From Melitaea cinxia (taxonomy: Eukaryota > Arthropoda > Insecta > Lepidoptera > Nymphalidae), in assembly GCF_905220565.1 (NCBI RefSeq), contig NC_059419.1, positions 7,555,326 to 7,619,325 of the forward strand: DNA of 64,000 bases, written 5' to 3'. Of this stretch, positions 50,501 to 52,140 are shown piece by piece. The translations under genes and the position numbers were made by a program. Every line of letters begins with the position of its first letter. Within the stretch, counting starts at the first letter, position 1. The notes beneath the pieces are model-generated. The model had not been told where the DNA came from, searched no databases, and was given only the letters and a program-made list of their open reading frames with translations.

Positions 50501-51604
50501 AATAAATGTATTTCGGCCTGTGTCCATCAGTGAACTGGAATAGGCTGAACTGATTCACTGACTACTATTTCTCTTGGATAACTTAGGTCTCAATAATTGT
50601 GACGACAATTCGAACATTTCAAATAAGGAAATAGCTAACCTTACATTAATATTTTCTGGTAATAAATATTAGATTTTAATTACCTAATTTTTTAAATTCC
50701 AATTAAAATTTAATGCAGGCCATAAAACTTTACCCTTCGACTTAGAGCAGTACAGTAGTAATAATTATAAATGTAAGCGAAACCTGTTATTATATCTAGT
50801 GTTAAAATACATATAACATACTAATGCACATCTGCATCAGCTCTGCGTATATTTTTTTTGCTACGCAGTTTTCTTTTTTGCTTTATTCCAGTGCGATTAG
50901 TGTTATTTCAGAAATAAAAATTGTACCAATTTGTGTTTCATAATCTTTATGCCTACTAAACTAGATGTAATTTTTCTTCTATTGCAAAATAAATTATAAT
51001 ACTAAAAAGAAACATTTTTTATGTTATTATTGGTATAAAAAGTTTAGATTTTCTAAGAAAACGCTATTAGTATGATTGAATAATCAAATCTGGCTCTCGA
51101 AGCGACGACAGATTCAATCGTGCTTCATAATAAACTCAATTACTATTTCAGAGAGAATTTTGAGAAAAAAATATTATTTTACGTAAAATATTAAATTATT
51201 AATATAATATAATAAAAATGTAGCAAAGAAAGGCTATTTTGTGTTAAATAAGCAATAATAAAAAAATCATATCGCATCAATCTAAAAAAAAATAGAGAAA
51301 TGATTTTGTATAAATTAAAATTCAACGTAACAGATAAATAATGCTATGGCCAAGCGCAGCAACAAAAAAGTTATCATGTCAAACTATTACAGCAAAATTA
51401 ATAAAACTATAGTTTGAAAGCACGAGTTATTTAGGAAAATAAGAATATGTACCATTATTTTTTAAGTTATTAAAAATTTGCTATAAATATTATATAAGTC
51501 GAGTCTATTTTCGGAGGTGACTGTCCTTGACACAAGCGCTGCCGTTGCGACAAATATTGGGTTCTTTAACATACCTGGTTTGGCGTCGCCGTTTCCGTAG
51601 TCAT
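457..51604 (-). CDS. Ank2: Ankyrin (ankyrin-2-like), 5' and middle part, 23 coding segments
   Basis: Ankyrins are cytoplasmic adaptors that link ion channels and adhesion proteins (via the ankyrin repeats) to spectrin (via ZU5-UPA). The segments 51575-51604, 28162-28263, 24068-24247, 23280-23396, 22793-22948, 22411-22576, 21794-21954, 20037-20206, 17772-17878, 17294-17454, 14216-14419, 11041-11139, 9614-9751, 9287-9433, 9000-9143, 8580-8701, 8291-8384, 7846-8017, 7396-7548, 6314-6434, 2170-2289, 932-1036 and 457-617 each have AG/GT borders and compatible phases. They join into 1043 codons: N-terminus 1-10, 24 ankyrin repeats about 11-790, acidic linker about 791-914, first ZU5 from about 915 onward. 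The 3' part lies outside the window. The Ank2 assignment rests on the SLGDDSLPIDVT linker and memory; insects also carry a close paralogue, Ank, so the symbol is less certain than the family. Confidence 0.5.
932..1036 (-). CDS. Ank2: Ankyrin exon 22: ZU5
   Basis: 1 nt + 34 codons + 2 nt, residues 955-989. Reads YLKPSRINHMPPLMEGEALA and ends GPVSAKFLG (glycine split GG|G). Highly conserved ZU5 core. Acceptor CAG before A-TAC; donor GTGTGT. Confidence 0.5.
1242..1680 (+). mobile_element. tRNA-like SINE, rearranged copy
   Basis: Starts with an A-box-like TGGTGTAGTGGTGCG and a B-box-like GTTTGATTCTC, then the family body (TTGTGGGTCTGCC, AGAGCACGTTAAG, GTTGTTATCAT, GGAGCAG-GTGGATTA, AGTGGGATG-TACA). 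The 3' piece is present twice (to about 1570, and again 1611-1670). It lies in the intron between exons 22 and 21. Confidence 0.5.
1685..1696. repeat. Left target-site duplication spanning a splice donor copy
   Basis: AATACCAACCTG, identical to 2161-2172. On the minus strand it reads CAG|GTTGGTATT, so it carries a decoy copy of the exon 21 donor. Confidence 0.5.
1697..2160 (+). mobile_element. Retroposon 3' part (464 bp) at an exon edge
   Basis: The insert ends in A-rich tails (2128-2139 and 2150-2158) and is bounded by 12-bp direct repeats AATACCAACCTG at 1685-1696 and 2161-2172. The right repeat contains the splice donor of ankyrin exon 21. The order (body, A tail, duplication) is that of a plus-strand non-LTR retroposon. 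The internal sequence is not recognised; a related piece occurs near 35990-36115. Confidence 0.5.
2161..2172. repeat. Right target-site duplication, contains the real exon 21 donor
   Basis: AATACCAACCTG; the last three bases are coding (exon starts at 2170). Confidence 0.5.
2170..2289 (-). CDS. Ank2: Ankyrin exon 21: start of first ZU5 domain
   Basis: 1 nt + 39 codons + 2 nt, residues 915-954. Reads FLVSFLVDARGGALRGCRGG, then VRVIVPP and PTRITC with a split Arg (AG|A). FLVSF-VDARGGA is the universal start of the ankyrin ZU5 domain that binds beta-spectrin. It is very GC-rich compared with flanking introns. The donor CAG|GTTGGT lies in a 12-bp target-site duplication of a retroposon inserted right next to it. 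Confidence 0.5.
2302..2440. repeat. Tandem repeat, about 53 bp x 2.6
   Basis: Copies begin near 2302, 2354 and 2407, each with TTATTTGTGTACTAGAA and ATGGCTAC. It lies in the intron just upstream (minus strand) of the exon 21 acceptor, so it also forms the acceptor-side intron. Confidence 0.5.
2698..2797 (-). mobile_element. SINE 5' fragment
   Basis: Reverse copy of the tRNA-like head (B-box complement GAAATCGAACCCGC) and of the ACAAATATCCA segment seen at 1310-1340. Confidence 0.5.
2905..3155 (-). mobile_element. Degenerate copy of the AACCGACTTC repeat family
   Basis: Starts GTGTTTGCTCGCAAACAC and continues with CATCGACAAGTAAT, GATCTCGATCAA and AATTGAAAATCTCCTC, matching the reverse of the better copy at 57718-58496. 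Confidence 0.5.
3165..4090. repeat. 11-bp minisatellite (AGAAATAGAAT) and purine-rich leader
   Basis: From about 3537 to 4030 the 11-bp unit AGAAATAGAAT repeats about 45 times almost without change. The left part (3165-3530) is a diverged mix of GAATAGAGTAGA, CGGAATAGAAA and GGAGAAGAAGGAG. The long minus-strand frame in it is low-complexity leucine and not a gene. The array touches a dispersed repeat on the right. Confidence 0.5.
4091..4546 (-). mobile_element. AACCGACTTC-family repeat
   Basis: Reverse copy: AATTGTGTTTGCAGGCAAA, then ACTGACTTCAATTATATCG, CAGTAAAAAGTTATGCGG and, at the far end, TCCTCCTTTTTTTGAAGTC GGTT. Both ends carry the same inverted motif (AACCGACTTC / GAAGTCGGTT). Confidence 0.5.
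4565..5940 (+). mobile_element. RTE-clade LINE, internally deleted and decayed
   Basis: 4565-4960 matches the 5' segment of the short repeats at 6540 and 53199 (GCTGTGTGGCTACGGCAC start). Near 4969-5055 a frame reads TYNGRTLRLDHHLTELEVEL, the start of an APE-type endonuclease. Soon after, the frame is reverse transcriptase (GDVISPKLFTTALE-like, then HLRFADAIVIFAETLD, where the FADD box has become FADA), on to the C-terminal KVYE-CVLPV, LIHKLKVAQRATERAML and WMRIAENRDVWRELGE. Most of the endonuclease and front of RT are missing. Frameshifts and stops make it inactive. Confidence 0.5.
5060..5917 (+). pseudogene. RTE reverse transcriptase remnant
   Basis: Reverse transcriptase fragment in several frames: 5161-5220 (GDVISPK-like), 5221-5450 (WKQGIDVNGEYISHLRFADA), then NLDKTKVMFNN, RIRLGWATFDRLRRVYTLKI and RDVWRELGE. 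The catalytic D-D pair is lost (FADA). The C-terminal AYVQQWT tail seen in other copies is cut off at about 5917, where AATAGAACAG-like sequence resembling the nearby minisatellite begins. Confidence 0.5.
6314..6434 (-). CDS. Ank2: Ankyrin exon 20: linker
   Basis: 2 nt + 39 codons + 2 nt, residues 875-914. Reads SVNGIPYQPQQEVVVKSISR and ends YNVDPTQP plus AA. Donor GTCAGT. The AA end fits exon 21, which starts T-TTC, giving N-F-L-V-S-F. The family is variable here, so the support is open frame, splice sites and phase rather than homology. Confidence 0.5.
6540..6862 (+). mobile_element. RTE-derived short repeat
   Basis: Begins GAAGCTGTGTGGCTACAAC and ends GGCTTATGTCCAGCAGTGGA plus CTGCAATAGGCTGAAGTGATGATG. 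It unites the 5' segment and the extreme 3' end of the RTE element, without the ORF, so it is probably a non-autonomous derivative. It lies in the intron between exons 20 and 19. Confidence 0.5.
7025..7195. mobile_element. Short inverted-end repeat (family G)
   Basis: Starts ATTGAAGTAAAACTTCTTCA and ends GTTTCACTTCAGTGTTGTGG TCTAAAGTACACTC, like the ends of the elements at 14700-14940 and 18433-19165; internal GTGATCGGTTGAGGCGAACG is also shared. Confidence 0.5.
7197..7318 (-). mobile_element. RTE 3' end fragment
   Basis: Reverse of the AYVQQWT-coding tail (CAGTCCACTGCTGGACATAG) followed by GTCACCACGCTGGGCAGGCG. 5'-truncated. Confidence 0.5.
7396..7548 (-). CDS. Ank2: Ankyrin exon 19: linker
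   Basis: 2 nt + 50 codons + 1 nt, residues 824-874. Holds NDQPYRYLTADDMKSLGDD followed by SLPIDVTKDE, the conserved block between repeats and ZU5 in ankyrin-2-type proteins. It ends MEISQ plus G. The donor GTTTTA is weak; skipping it would read on for 20 codons to a stop (GFNNTQKYLFLANYIDKLNE). Confidence 0.5.
7846..8017 (-). CDS. Ank2: Ankyrin exon 18: repeat 24 and start of acidic linker
   Basis: 57 codons + 1 nt, residues 767-823. Repeat 24 reads NGQTPLDIASKLGYVTVMET; after LKEVSEP comes the linker with APETMLETFMSDSEEEG. The acidic run is usual just after ankyrin repeat domains. Donor GTGAGTT; glycine split G|GT into exon 19. Confidence 0.5.
8291..8384 (-). CDS. Ank2: Ankyrin exon 17: repeat 23
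   Basis: 1 nt + 31 codons, residues 735-766. Reads (G)YTALHHAAQQGHINIVNILL and ends ADANATTI before donor GTAAGTT. The HQAAQQGH-type block is diagnostic of the penultimate ankyrin repeat. Confidence 0.5.
8580..8701 (-). CDS. Ank2: Ankyrin exon 16: repeats 21 (end), 22 and 23 (start)
   Basis: 40 codons + 2 nt, residues 695-734 plus part of 735. Begins MDICTKGGYTPLHIASHYGQ and ends KAQTTH plus GG (glycine split GG|T). Acceptor CAG at 8702-8703, donor GTATAC. Confidence 0.5.
9000..9143 (-). CDS. Ank2: Ankyrin exon 15: repeats 20 (end) and 21
   Basis: 48 codons, phase 0/0, residues 647-694. Begins GHTEMCSLLLEHGAEVDQQA and ends VAQLLVKNGAE. Donor GTAAGG. Repeat 21 reads ALHLAAQED, as in other insect ankyrins. 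Confidence 0.5.
9287..9433 (-). CDS. Ank2: Ankyrin exon 14: repeats 18 (end), 19 and 20 (start)
   Basis: 49 codons, phase 0/0, residues 598-646. Holds AKNGHTPLHIAARKNQME and NAESKAGFTPLHLAAQQ, two of the most conserved ankyrin stretches. Acceptor TAG before GCA, donor GTTAGA. Confidence 0.5.
9614..9751 (-). CDS. Ank2: Ankyrin exon 13: repeats 17 (end) and 18
   Basis: 46 codons, phase 0/0, residues 552-597. Reads VANLLLAHGASPDQAGKNGM and ends LLEKGADAK. Acceptor TTTAG, donor GTAAAG. Confidence 0.5.
9915..10185 (+). repeat. Dispersed repeat (family E)
   Basis: Shares CGATG-TGTCTACCGAGA, ATTAAATATTGTGACTAAGT, TGCTGGATAACAC and TACATTACCTAA with 60590-60835, as well as the trailing TTTTTTTTGAGAATGT. 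A family of two copies here; nature unknown. Confidence 0.5.
10345..10556 (+). mobile_element. tRNA-like SINE, 3' truncated
   Basis: The head has GCGGGTTCAACCCCCGC as an almost perfect T-arm/B-box, then GACAAACATTTGTATTGACC and GTTAAGCCGTCGGTGCCGG; it ends after CATGTACCAGGTG with an A run. Confidence 0.5.
10648..10851 (+). mobile_element. SINE 3' part
   Basis: Matches the SINE body from ACGTTAAGTCGTC to TTACAGGCTGAAG, close to the copy at 10345 but without a head. Together the two make up roughly one full element with a gap. Confidence 0.5.
11041..11139 (-). CDS. Ank2: Ankyrin exon 12: repeats 16 (end) and 17 (start)
   Basis: 33 codons, phase 0/0, residues 519-551: the classic one-repeat, 99-nt ankyrin exon. 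Reads VAAALIEHNAPLTATTKKGF and ends AAKYGNLK. Acceptor CAACAG, donor GTGAAA. It follows directly on HNHD of exon 11. Confidence 0.5.
11585..11852 (+). mobile_element. LINE/SINE 3' end, family F
   Basis: Has AGGTCGCCAATACGCTTGTG ATGCTTCTGGTATTGCAGGC, AGCTACGGTAATTGCTTACC and TTTGTCGACCAAGTTGTATA. The same tail occurs at 12764, 25595, 28706 (reverse), 57465 and 62335. Common lepidopteran retroposon tail; the coding part is absent. Confidence 0.5.
11853..12471 (-). mobile_element. AACCGACTTC-family repeat, long copy
   Basis: Reverse copy from AATTGTGTTTGCAGACAAAC to GGAAGTCGGTTAAAAATTG, with two internal near-repeats (CAGTAAAAAGTTATTGCGG and CAGTAGAAAGTTATGCGG) and a 25-base A run near 12402-12426. 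Matches 57718-58496 in reverse. Confidence 0.5.
12764..12802 (+). mobile_element. Family F tail fragment
   Basis: CTGTTTGCCGACCTAGTTG then TATAAAAAAAA: only the last about 40 bp of the retroposon tail. Confidence 0.5.
12805..12818. repeat. Left target-site duplication, decoy copy of the exon 11 donor
   Basis: ACACTTACGTCGTG, identical to 13144-13157. On the minus strand it reads CACGAC|GTAAGTGT, the exon 11 border. Confidence 0.5.
12819..13143 (+). mobile_element. 5'-truncated non-LTR retrotransposon, C-terminal end
   Basis: A frame reads GTITGHMALNHHLFIMNATD, SPLCRG, then (after a frameshift near 12908-12912) CLAAEETAAHVILECEGVAA and ends LLSFWKELGWLN, stop at 13073. The C-x2-C...H-x4-C knuckle and TGH-LNHHL are typical of the RNase H/zinc-knuckle end of R1/I/Jockey-like ORF2. 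14-bp direct repeats flank it. Its last 16 bp are part of the 133-bp unit amplified downstream. Confidence 0.5.
13128..14331. repeat. 133-bp tandem array of exon 11 end plus splice donor, nine units
   Basis: Unit starts at 13128, 13261, 13394, 13527, 13660, 13793, 13926, 14059 and 14192; the ninth runs into the genuine exon 11. Each unit holds, on the minus strand, about 110 nt coding LGNVDIAELLLQHGADVRAP to KQHNHD, the donor GTAAGTG, and intron bases TATTGTATCGGG. By eye the units are identical. 133 is not a multiple of 3, so a read-through frame shifts and soon stops. Units meet at CCGAGCC, found both at the end of the retroelement (13128-13134) and in the exon (14325-14331). Confidence 0.5.
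14216..14419 (-). CDS. Ank2: Ankyrin exon 11: repeats 14 (end), 15 and 16 (start)
   Basis: 68 codons, phase 0/0, residues 451-518. Reads TDIIRILLRNGAAVDAKARE, then QTPLHVAARLGNVDIAELLL, ending ALHIAAKQHNHD before donor GTAAGTG. It is clearly GC-richer than neighbouring exons. Its last 110 or so nt plus donor and about 23 nt of intron are repeated eight more times in tandem downstream (see 13128-14331). Reading past this donor shifts frame and meets a stop, so only the first donor gives ankyrin. Confidence 0.5.
14420..14699. other. Intron 10 start, pyrimidine-rich
   Basis: CT-rich (TTTCTCTCACGCTCTCTCAC) acceptor-side DNA of exon 11. No gene or clear repeat; the pyrimidine tract lies on the wrong strand to act as the exon 11 polypyrimidine tract. 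Confidence 0.5.
14700..14940. mobile_element. Short inverted-end repeat (family G)
   Basis: Shares AGTAAGCTGGTGAGTGCGTG ACAG, AAAAGTGTGATCAGGTGAG and GCTAAAGAAGATTTACTTC with the copies at 7025 and 18433. Confidence 0.5.
15387..16320 (+). mobile_element. AACCGACTTC-family repeat, interrupted
   Basis: Forward copy from ACCGACTTCCAAAAAAGGAG to TTTCGTTTGCGAGCAAATAC. It is broken at about 15893 by a SINE piece, after which a reverse end of the same family (16060-16096, GAAGTCGGTTAAAAAC) and then the forward end (16225-16320) follow, so at least two family copies are mixed. Confidence 0.5.
15893..16065 (+). mobile_element. SINE 3' part nested in another repeat
   Basis: GGTTGTTGTCATGTACACCT GATAGCGATCG through ATTACAGGCTGAAGC; the head is absent. 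Confidence 0.5.
17294..17454 (-). CDS. Ank2: Ankyrin exon 10: repeats 12 (end), 13 and 14 (start)
   Basis: 2 nt + 53 codons, residues 397-450. Holds TTESGLTPLHVASFMGCMNI and ends GETPLHLAARANQ. Both blocks are ankyrin signatures. Acceptor ACAG at 17455, donor GTAAAA. A TTAA-flanked mobile element ends about 115 bp away on the intron side. Confidence 0.5.
17772..17878 (-). CDS. Ank2: Ankyrin exon 9: repeats 11 (end) and 12
   Basis: 1 nt + 35 codons + 1 nt, residues 361-396. Reads NADANARALNGFTPLHIACK and ends LLLKYGAS, serine split A|GT. Strongly conserved among ankyrins. Acceptor AG before A-AAC-GCA, donor GTAAGTT. Confidence 0.5.
17977..18419 (+). mobile_element. AACCGACTTC-family repeat
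   Basis: Forward copy from AACCAACTTCAAGAAAAGG to GCCTGCAAACACAATTAT; the first end has one change (CAACTTC). Shorter internal body than the copy at 57718. Confidence 0.5.
18433..19165. mobile_element. Inverted-end DNA element (family G), longest copy
   Basis: Left end TTTAGACCACATGACTGAAG with TAAAACTTCTTTAGC; right end AAAAAAGTTTAACTTCAATG. A second inverted pair lies inside: GGACGCGGAGCACGAAGAA at 18500-18518 and TTCTTCGTGCTCCGCGTCC at 19029-19047. No protein. Its right end abuts the tandem array and recurs in each array unit (GCTAAAGAAGTTTAACTTC). Confidence 0.5.
19150..20070. repeat. 152-156-bp tandem array of exon 8 end plus splice donor, about six units
   Basis: GTTTAACTTCAAT recurs at 19161, 19317, 19469, 19625, 19777 and 19929, giving periods of 152 and 156 bp. 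On the minus strand each unit contains HDKVAKLLLD-coding sequence, a donor (GTGAGACTGACTCG), about 110 bp of intron and a piece of the family G end. The last unit is the real exon 8 border. Copies differ at several positions, so this array is older than the 133-bp one. Where the copy reads AG before the donor, splicing to exon 9 would still make arginine (AG|A). Confidence 0.5.
20037..20206 (-). CDS. Ank2: Ankyrin exon 8: repeats 10-11
   Basis: 56 codons plus 2 nt, residues 305-360 plus part of 361. Begins NGLAPLHMAAQGDHSEAARV and ends HCGHAKVAKLLLD plus CG, completed to Arg by exon 9. Donor GTGAGAC. Its last roughly 30 nt, with this donor, recur in a tandem array just downstream in the intron (19150-20070), so several decoy donors follow the real one. 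Confidence 0.5.
20248..20444 (+). mobile_element. SINE 3' part
   Basis: CCTCGGAGAGCACGTTAAGC to TTACAGGCTGAAGCGGC, good match to 31230-31578, head missing. Lies 40 bp from exon 8. Confidence 0.5.
20560..20745 (+). repeat. Dispersed repeat (family H)
   Basis: AACTTTGTTTAACAAAAATT, ACTGTTACTTGTGGACAATC and TTGCAAGTAAATGTCGTGTA; the same sequence is present inverted at 29690-29920. Type unknown. Confidence 0.5.
20746..21793 (-). other. Intron 7, no recognisable feature
   Basis: AT-rich DNA between exons 7 and 8; no repeat or coding signal recognised. Introns 3 to 6 (21955-22410, 22577-22792, 22949-23279, 23397-24067) are likewise plain. Confidence 0.5.
21794..21954 (-). CDS. Ank2: Ankyrin exon 7: repeats 8 (end), 9 and 10 (start)
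   Basis: 2 nt plus 53 codons, residues 251-304. Begins (G)KENMVSLLCDSGANVEAR and holds RDGLTPLHCAARSGHERVV, a conserved repeat 9. The end reads ITSKSK before donor GTAAG. A second possible donor lies 5 nt inside; frame with exon 8 selects the outer one. Confidence 0.5.
22411..22576 (-). CDS. Ank2: Ankyrin exon 6: repeats 6 (end), 7 and 8 (start)
   Basis: 55 codons plus 1 nt, residues 196-250. Reads NEHNPDVTSKSGFTPLHIAA and ends HVAAKWG with the last glycine split over the intron (G|GT). Two GT donors lie close together (GTGGGT at 22410 and GTAAAA at 22406); only the first keeps frame with exon 7. Confidence 0.5.
22793..22948 (-). CDS. Ank2: Ankyrin exon 5: repeats 5-6
   Basis: 52 codons, phase 0/0, residues 144-195. 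Begins DGFTPLAVAMQQGHEKVV and has the short repeat RLPALHIAAKKDDVKAA. The missing residues of repeat 6 are normal in this family and not a deletion. Acceptor CTTAG, donor GTATTT. Confidence 0.5.
23280..23396 (-). CDS. Ank2: Ankyrin exon 4: repeats 3 (end) and 4
   Basis: 39 codons, phase 0/0, residues 105-143. Reads VNIQSQNGFTPLYMAAQENH and ends SNGANQSLATE. LYMAAQENH is a very conserved ankyrin repeat-4 signature. Acceptor GTTGCAG, donor GTAAG. Confidence 0.5.
24068..24247 (-). CDS. Ank2: Ankyrin exon 3: repeats 2-3
   Basis: 60 codons, phase 0/0, residues 45-104. Starts NGLNAIHLASKDGHVE and holds TKKGNTALHIASLAGQ, both near-invariant among ankyrins. The donor is GTAAGTA and the acceptor is AACAG-like at 24248-24249. 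It follows exon 2 with no missing repeat. Confidence 0.5.
25595..25722 (+). mobile_element. Family F retroposon tail
   Basis: GGTCGGTAACGCGCTTGCG, AGCTACGGTAATCGCTTACC and GACCTAGTTATATAAAAAAAAA, plus-strand polarity in intron 2. Confidence 0.5.
27044..27365. mobile_element. hAT-type MITE (322 bp)
   Basis: Inverted ends CAGTGGTTCTTAATCTTTT (27044) and AAAGGTTTAGAACCACTG (to 27365), the classic hAT terminus CAGTGGTTCT. Flanked by 8-bp direct repeats AATTAGTG / CATTAGTG (7 of 8 match), as expected for hAT. Non-coding, in intron 2. Confidence 0.5.
27800..28040 (+). other. GC-rich patch, possible retroelement fragment
   Basis: A patch with distinct composition. From 27911 a frame reads MRRNEVLSSSSAIAKGGSSS and stops after about 43 codons. 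I do not recognise it; it could be the start of an ORF from a decayed retroelement. Confidence 0.5.
28162..28263 (-). CDS. Ank2: Ankyrin exon 2: repeat 1
   Basis: 34 codons in phase 0/0, residues 11-44, from ADASTAFLRAARAGQ to VDINVSNA. FLRAARAG and the VDIN turn are hallmarks of the first ankyrin repeat. The acceptor CAG comes just before GCG GAC; the donor is GTGAG. Codons are GC-richer than in the next exons. Confidence 0.5.
28706..28815 (-). mobile_element. Family F retroposon tail, reverse
   Basis: CTCACCTGACGGTAAGCGAT TGCCGTAGCTTA is the complement of the family F block, and GCATTGCAAGCGCGTTGCC follows. Confidence 0.5.
29690..29920 (-). repeat. Dispersed repeat (family H), reverse copy
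   Basis: TACATTTACTTGCAAAAGCC, TGTCCGCAAGTAACAGTCTC and TTGTTAAACAAAGTTTCGC, complementary to 20560-20745. Confidence 0.5.
30972..31154 (+). mobile_element. Helitron-like fragment
   Basis: ATCTGCGATGGACTCCTAAG, TTAACCGATTTTAATCAAAT TTTC and terminal GGTCGGCTAG|T. The CTAG end followed by T fits a Helitron 3' end; the hairpin is weak here. Confidence 0.5.
31230..31578 (+). mobile_element. Full-length tRNA-like SINE
   Basis: Best copy in the window. Head with GGTTGCGGGTTCGATCCCCG (B box GGTTCGATCCC), body AACATTTGTATTGGCCATAC, TGTGCAGTCCTTGTGGGTCT, CGGAGAGCACGTTAAGTCG, and end AGTGGGATATTACAGGCTGA. Pol III promoter boxes are readable. It can serve as the reference for the other SINE pieces. 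Confidence 0.5.
34440..35250. other. Unassigned insert-like segment with A tail
   Basis: Less AT-rich than its surroundings; ends ATGTTTAATAAACTATTGTT ATCAAAAAAAAA on the plus strand, which looks like a polyadenylation signal plus tail. A minus frame (34948-35172) reads MVTNHPCVELCQECWQHFLI without a known match. It may be a decayed retroposon. Confidence 0.5.
35990..36115 (+). repeat. Fragment related to the retroposon at 1697-2160
   Basis: GAATGAAAGTACGAGAAGTA TAATTGATAGAACTGG and TCGTGAGTTGGAGG resemble 1785-1850 and 1880-1895. Suggests a dispersed retroposon family. Confidence 0.5.
37644..38800 (+). pseudogene. Decayed basic protein of the CTAATTACCGT element
   Basis: Frames in order: 37756-37840 KPKKTKEEVKENRRLAARQC RERIK; about 37920-38100 ICEMSPK, NFRAYYKRQKEKGKLKTIEE and EVLDNNITDPL; 38110-38340 RCAKKYTKRVQNCPENPK and a Ser/Thr/Pro-rich stretch; 38370-38552 STPTSPTSPSSKITVEKPIR and SYCYLEGMYRKQIKKCHI; 38555-38625 KTIEELRRAKEKYRKQALRL (coiled coil); then near 38715-38800 VQIFVEQAEISRICPGKRE. 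At least four frame changes or stops break it. From memory, multi-copy uncharacterised animal proteins with an SR-CPGK motif look similar; I cannot name the family. Confidence 0.5.
38806..39084 (-). mobile_element. RTE-derived short repeat, inserted in the DNA element
   Basis: Reverse copy of the family at 53199-53545: CATAGTCACCACGCTGGGCA GGCGGG, CCGTCTTCGGCCTGTGTATT and GTAACCACACAGCA. Lacks the 3' AYVQQWT tail. Confidence 0.5.
39905..40099 (+). mobile_element. Helitron-like short element
   Basis: CTGTCTGTATGCTTATACC, AACTACGCGACGGATTTTGA, then end GTTGCCGAGGCGGGTCGCTAG|T. Close relative at 57040. Confidence 0.5.
40725..41035 (+). mobile_element. Helitron-like element with two internal repeats
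   Basis: Two direct repeats of about 110 bp (40748-40857 and 40867-40978), each AACTCCGAAACTACTGAACC, then CTTGGGAGATAGGG and GACCCGGTA. Ends TTTGCCGGGTCCGCTAG|T. Confidence 0.5.
41437..41545 (-). mobile_element. RTE 3' end fragment
   Basis: CACTATTGGACATAGGCCTC CGCCAAAAATGGCGTGAAC and CACTGGGCAGGCGGGTTGG, reverse of the RTE tail. Confidence 0.5.
41660..41800 (-). mobile_element. Old SINE fragment, reverse
   Basis: GCTTGGCGGATGTATTTCCT ACTAC, TTTACGTGCTCTTCAAGACA CGGTGAGG match the reverse of the SINE body with many changes. Confidence 0.5.
42149..42201 (+). mobile_element. End of an AACCGACTTC-family repeat
   Basis: TTAACCGACTTCAAAAGAGG AGGAGG and TCAATTCGACCGTATATAT; only the terminal 50 bp. 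Confidence 0.5.
44895..45110 (-). mobile_element. Helitron-like element, reverse
   Basis: Starts CTAGCTGTGCCCGCATCTTC GTCCGTGT (reverse of a hairpin plus CTAG end) and has CTCGTCAAAATCAATCCAGC CGTTTCAGAGATTAGCC. Related to 53789, 56452 and 63125. Confidence 0.5.
45495..45960 (+). mobile_element. RTE LINE fragment with inverted 5' part
   Basis: 45505-45590 reads on the minus strand as LKTKVFEQCVLPVLTYGAET; from about 45620 it reads on the plus strand: LVHKFKVAQRAMERAMLGVS, then 45774-45950 KWQWAGHLCRRTDGRWSRRV, VGRPPARWTDDLHKIAG and WMRIAKNRDVW. About 12 bp around ACACTGACGAAG occur in both halves. This is the layout left by twin priming (5' inversion). An AACCGACTTC-family repeat follows directly. 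Confidence 0.5.
45961..46111 (-). mobile_element. AACCGACTTC-family repeat, partial reverse copy
   Basis: TATATAACTCGAAAAGTAGT TG, CACTACCTTTCGATAAAA and end GAACCTCCTCCTTTTTTAAA AGTCGGTT. It joins the RTE fragment without a gap. Confidence 0.5.
49826..49905. repeat. 16-bp near-palindromic tandem repeat
   Basis: AATATCATGACATAAT repeated about five times; copies alternate CATGACATAATAATATCATG, so the array can fold on itself or form cruciforms. Confidence 0.5.
50365..50485 (+). mobile_element. LINE 3' end
   Basis: GTCTGGAAGAGATCGCTACT AAGCGATAAGACCGCC, TTTGTACATT, then GTGCAATAAAGTATATTCTA with a (TCTA)n-like end. A similar tail lies at 56290-56400. Typical of lepidopteran non-LTR 3' UTRs; clade not assigned. 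Confidence 0.5.
50515..50562 (+). mobile_element. RTE 3' tail, short
   Basis: GGCCTGTGTCCATCAGTGAA CTGGAATAGGCTGAACTGAT: only the last 45 bp of the RTE tail. Confidence 0.5.
51575..51604 (-). CDS. Ank2: Ankyrin exon 1 (start codon)
   Basis: Reads ATG ACT ACG GAA ACG GCG ACG CCA AAC CAG (MTTETATPNQ) and then a strong donor GTATGT. It ends in phase 0, and the first repeat exon at 28263 starts in phase 0 with A-D-A-S-T-A-F-L-R, so the joined N-terminus is typical of ankyrins: a short variable leader, then the FLRAAR motif of repeat 1. The gap between the two is about 23 kb, so the link is inferred. Ankyrin genes often have several promoters, and other first exons may exist. Confidence 0.5.
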
Positions 51605-52140
51605 GTCGTCGAAGGACGCTAATCTAATCCTTTTCTTTCTTCGCTGACATGAACAGCAGTCTTTAAGCTTTACCAGCTTAAAACCAACTTAGTTGGTTTC
51701 CGAACTCAAATAAACTAAAGCCCAGTCGACATCGCCGACGAATTATCGATTTTGCTGTGTCCTTGCACTGGCACACGAGTACCGGGTTTTAGTCCTCTCA
51801 AGCAAAAAGAACCGTTTATATAAAAAAATTATCTCATCGAATTTAAATTAGGATCGAACGCGAACGTTCCGCCATTTTCCTTTCGAATTTCGAGTCCTTT
51901 TTACACTATACGAAAAACTAGTAACTACTACCGTAGAAAAACACTAAGCAACAATTAAAGCTGAAGCGATACACAGATACAGAGTATTAGGGACATTTTT
52001 ATTATTTATTTTAATTTAATATTCGAAGTGTTTCGAACTAGTTGTTGCGTTTGGAACGTCACCTCGGGGGTGTAAAAGAATTTTGCCGGCTCCGGACAAG
52101 TGAGTTGGGTGGGGTGGGTTAGTGCGCTTGCGCGGAATTT
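51605..52140 (-). promoter_or_regulatory. Candidate 5' UTR and promoter of the ankyrin gene
   Basis: This stretch upstream of the ATG is richer in GC and CpG than the surrounding intron and intergenic DNA. On the minus strand it has several short upstream ORFs before the MTTETATPNQ start, the nearest at 51624-51650 (MSAKKEKD, stop). A TATA-like TATATAAAC lies near 51810-51820. No transcription start can be fixed from sequence alone, and the proximal part may hold further untranslated exon sequence. Confidence 0.5.
51624..51650 (-). other. Upstream ORF in the ankyrin 5' leader
   Basis: ATG TCA GCG AAG AAA GAA AAG GAT TAG, eight codons, ends 19 nt before the main ATG. If the transcript includes it, it could lower translation of the long transcript. 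Its inclusion in mRNA is inferred. Confidence 0.5.

Larger units (their letters stand above)
28264..51574 (-). other. Ankyrin intron 1 (about 23 kb)
   Basis: The whole interval lies between exon 1 and exon 2 of the model. Apart from the repeats listed separately, the stretches 28816-29689, 29921-30970, 31580-34440, 41036-41436, 42202-44885, 46112-49825 and 50556-51574 are AT-rich with no gene I can support. Small microsatellites: (AAAT)n at 32508-32545 and (TG)n near 42767-42781. Hidden alternative first exons cannot be excluded. Confidence 0.5.
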
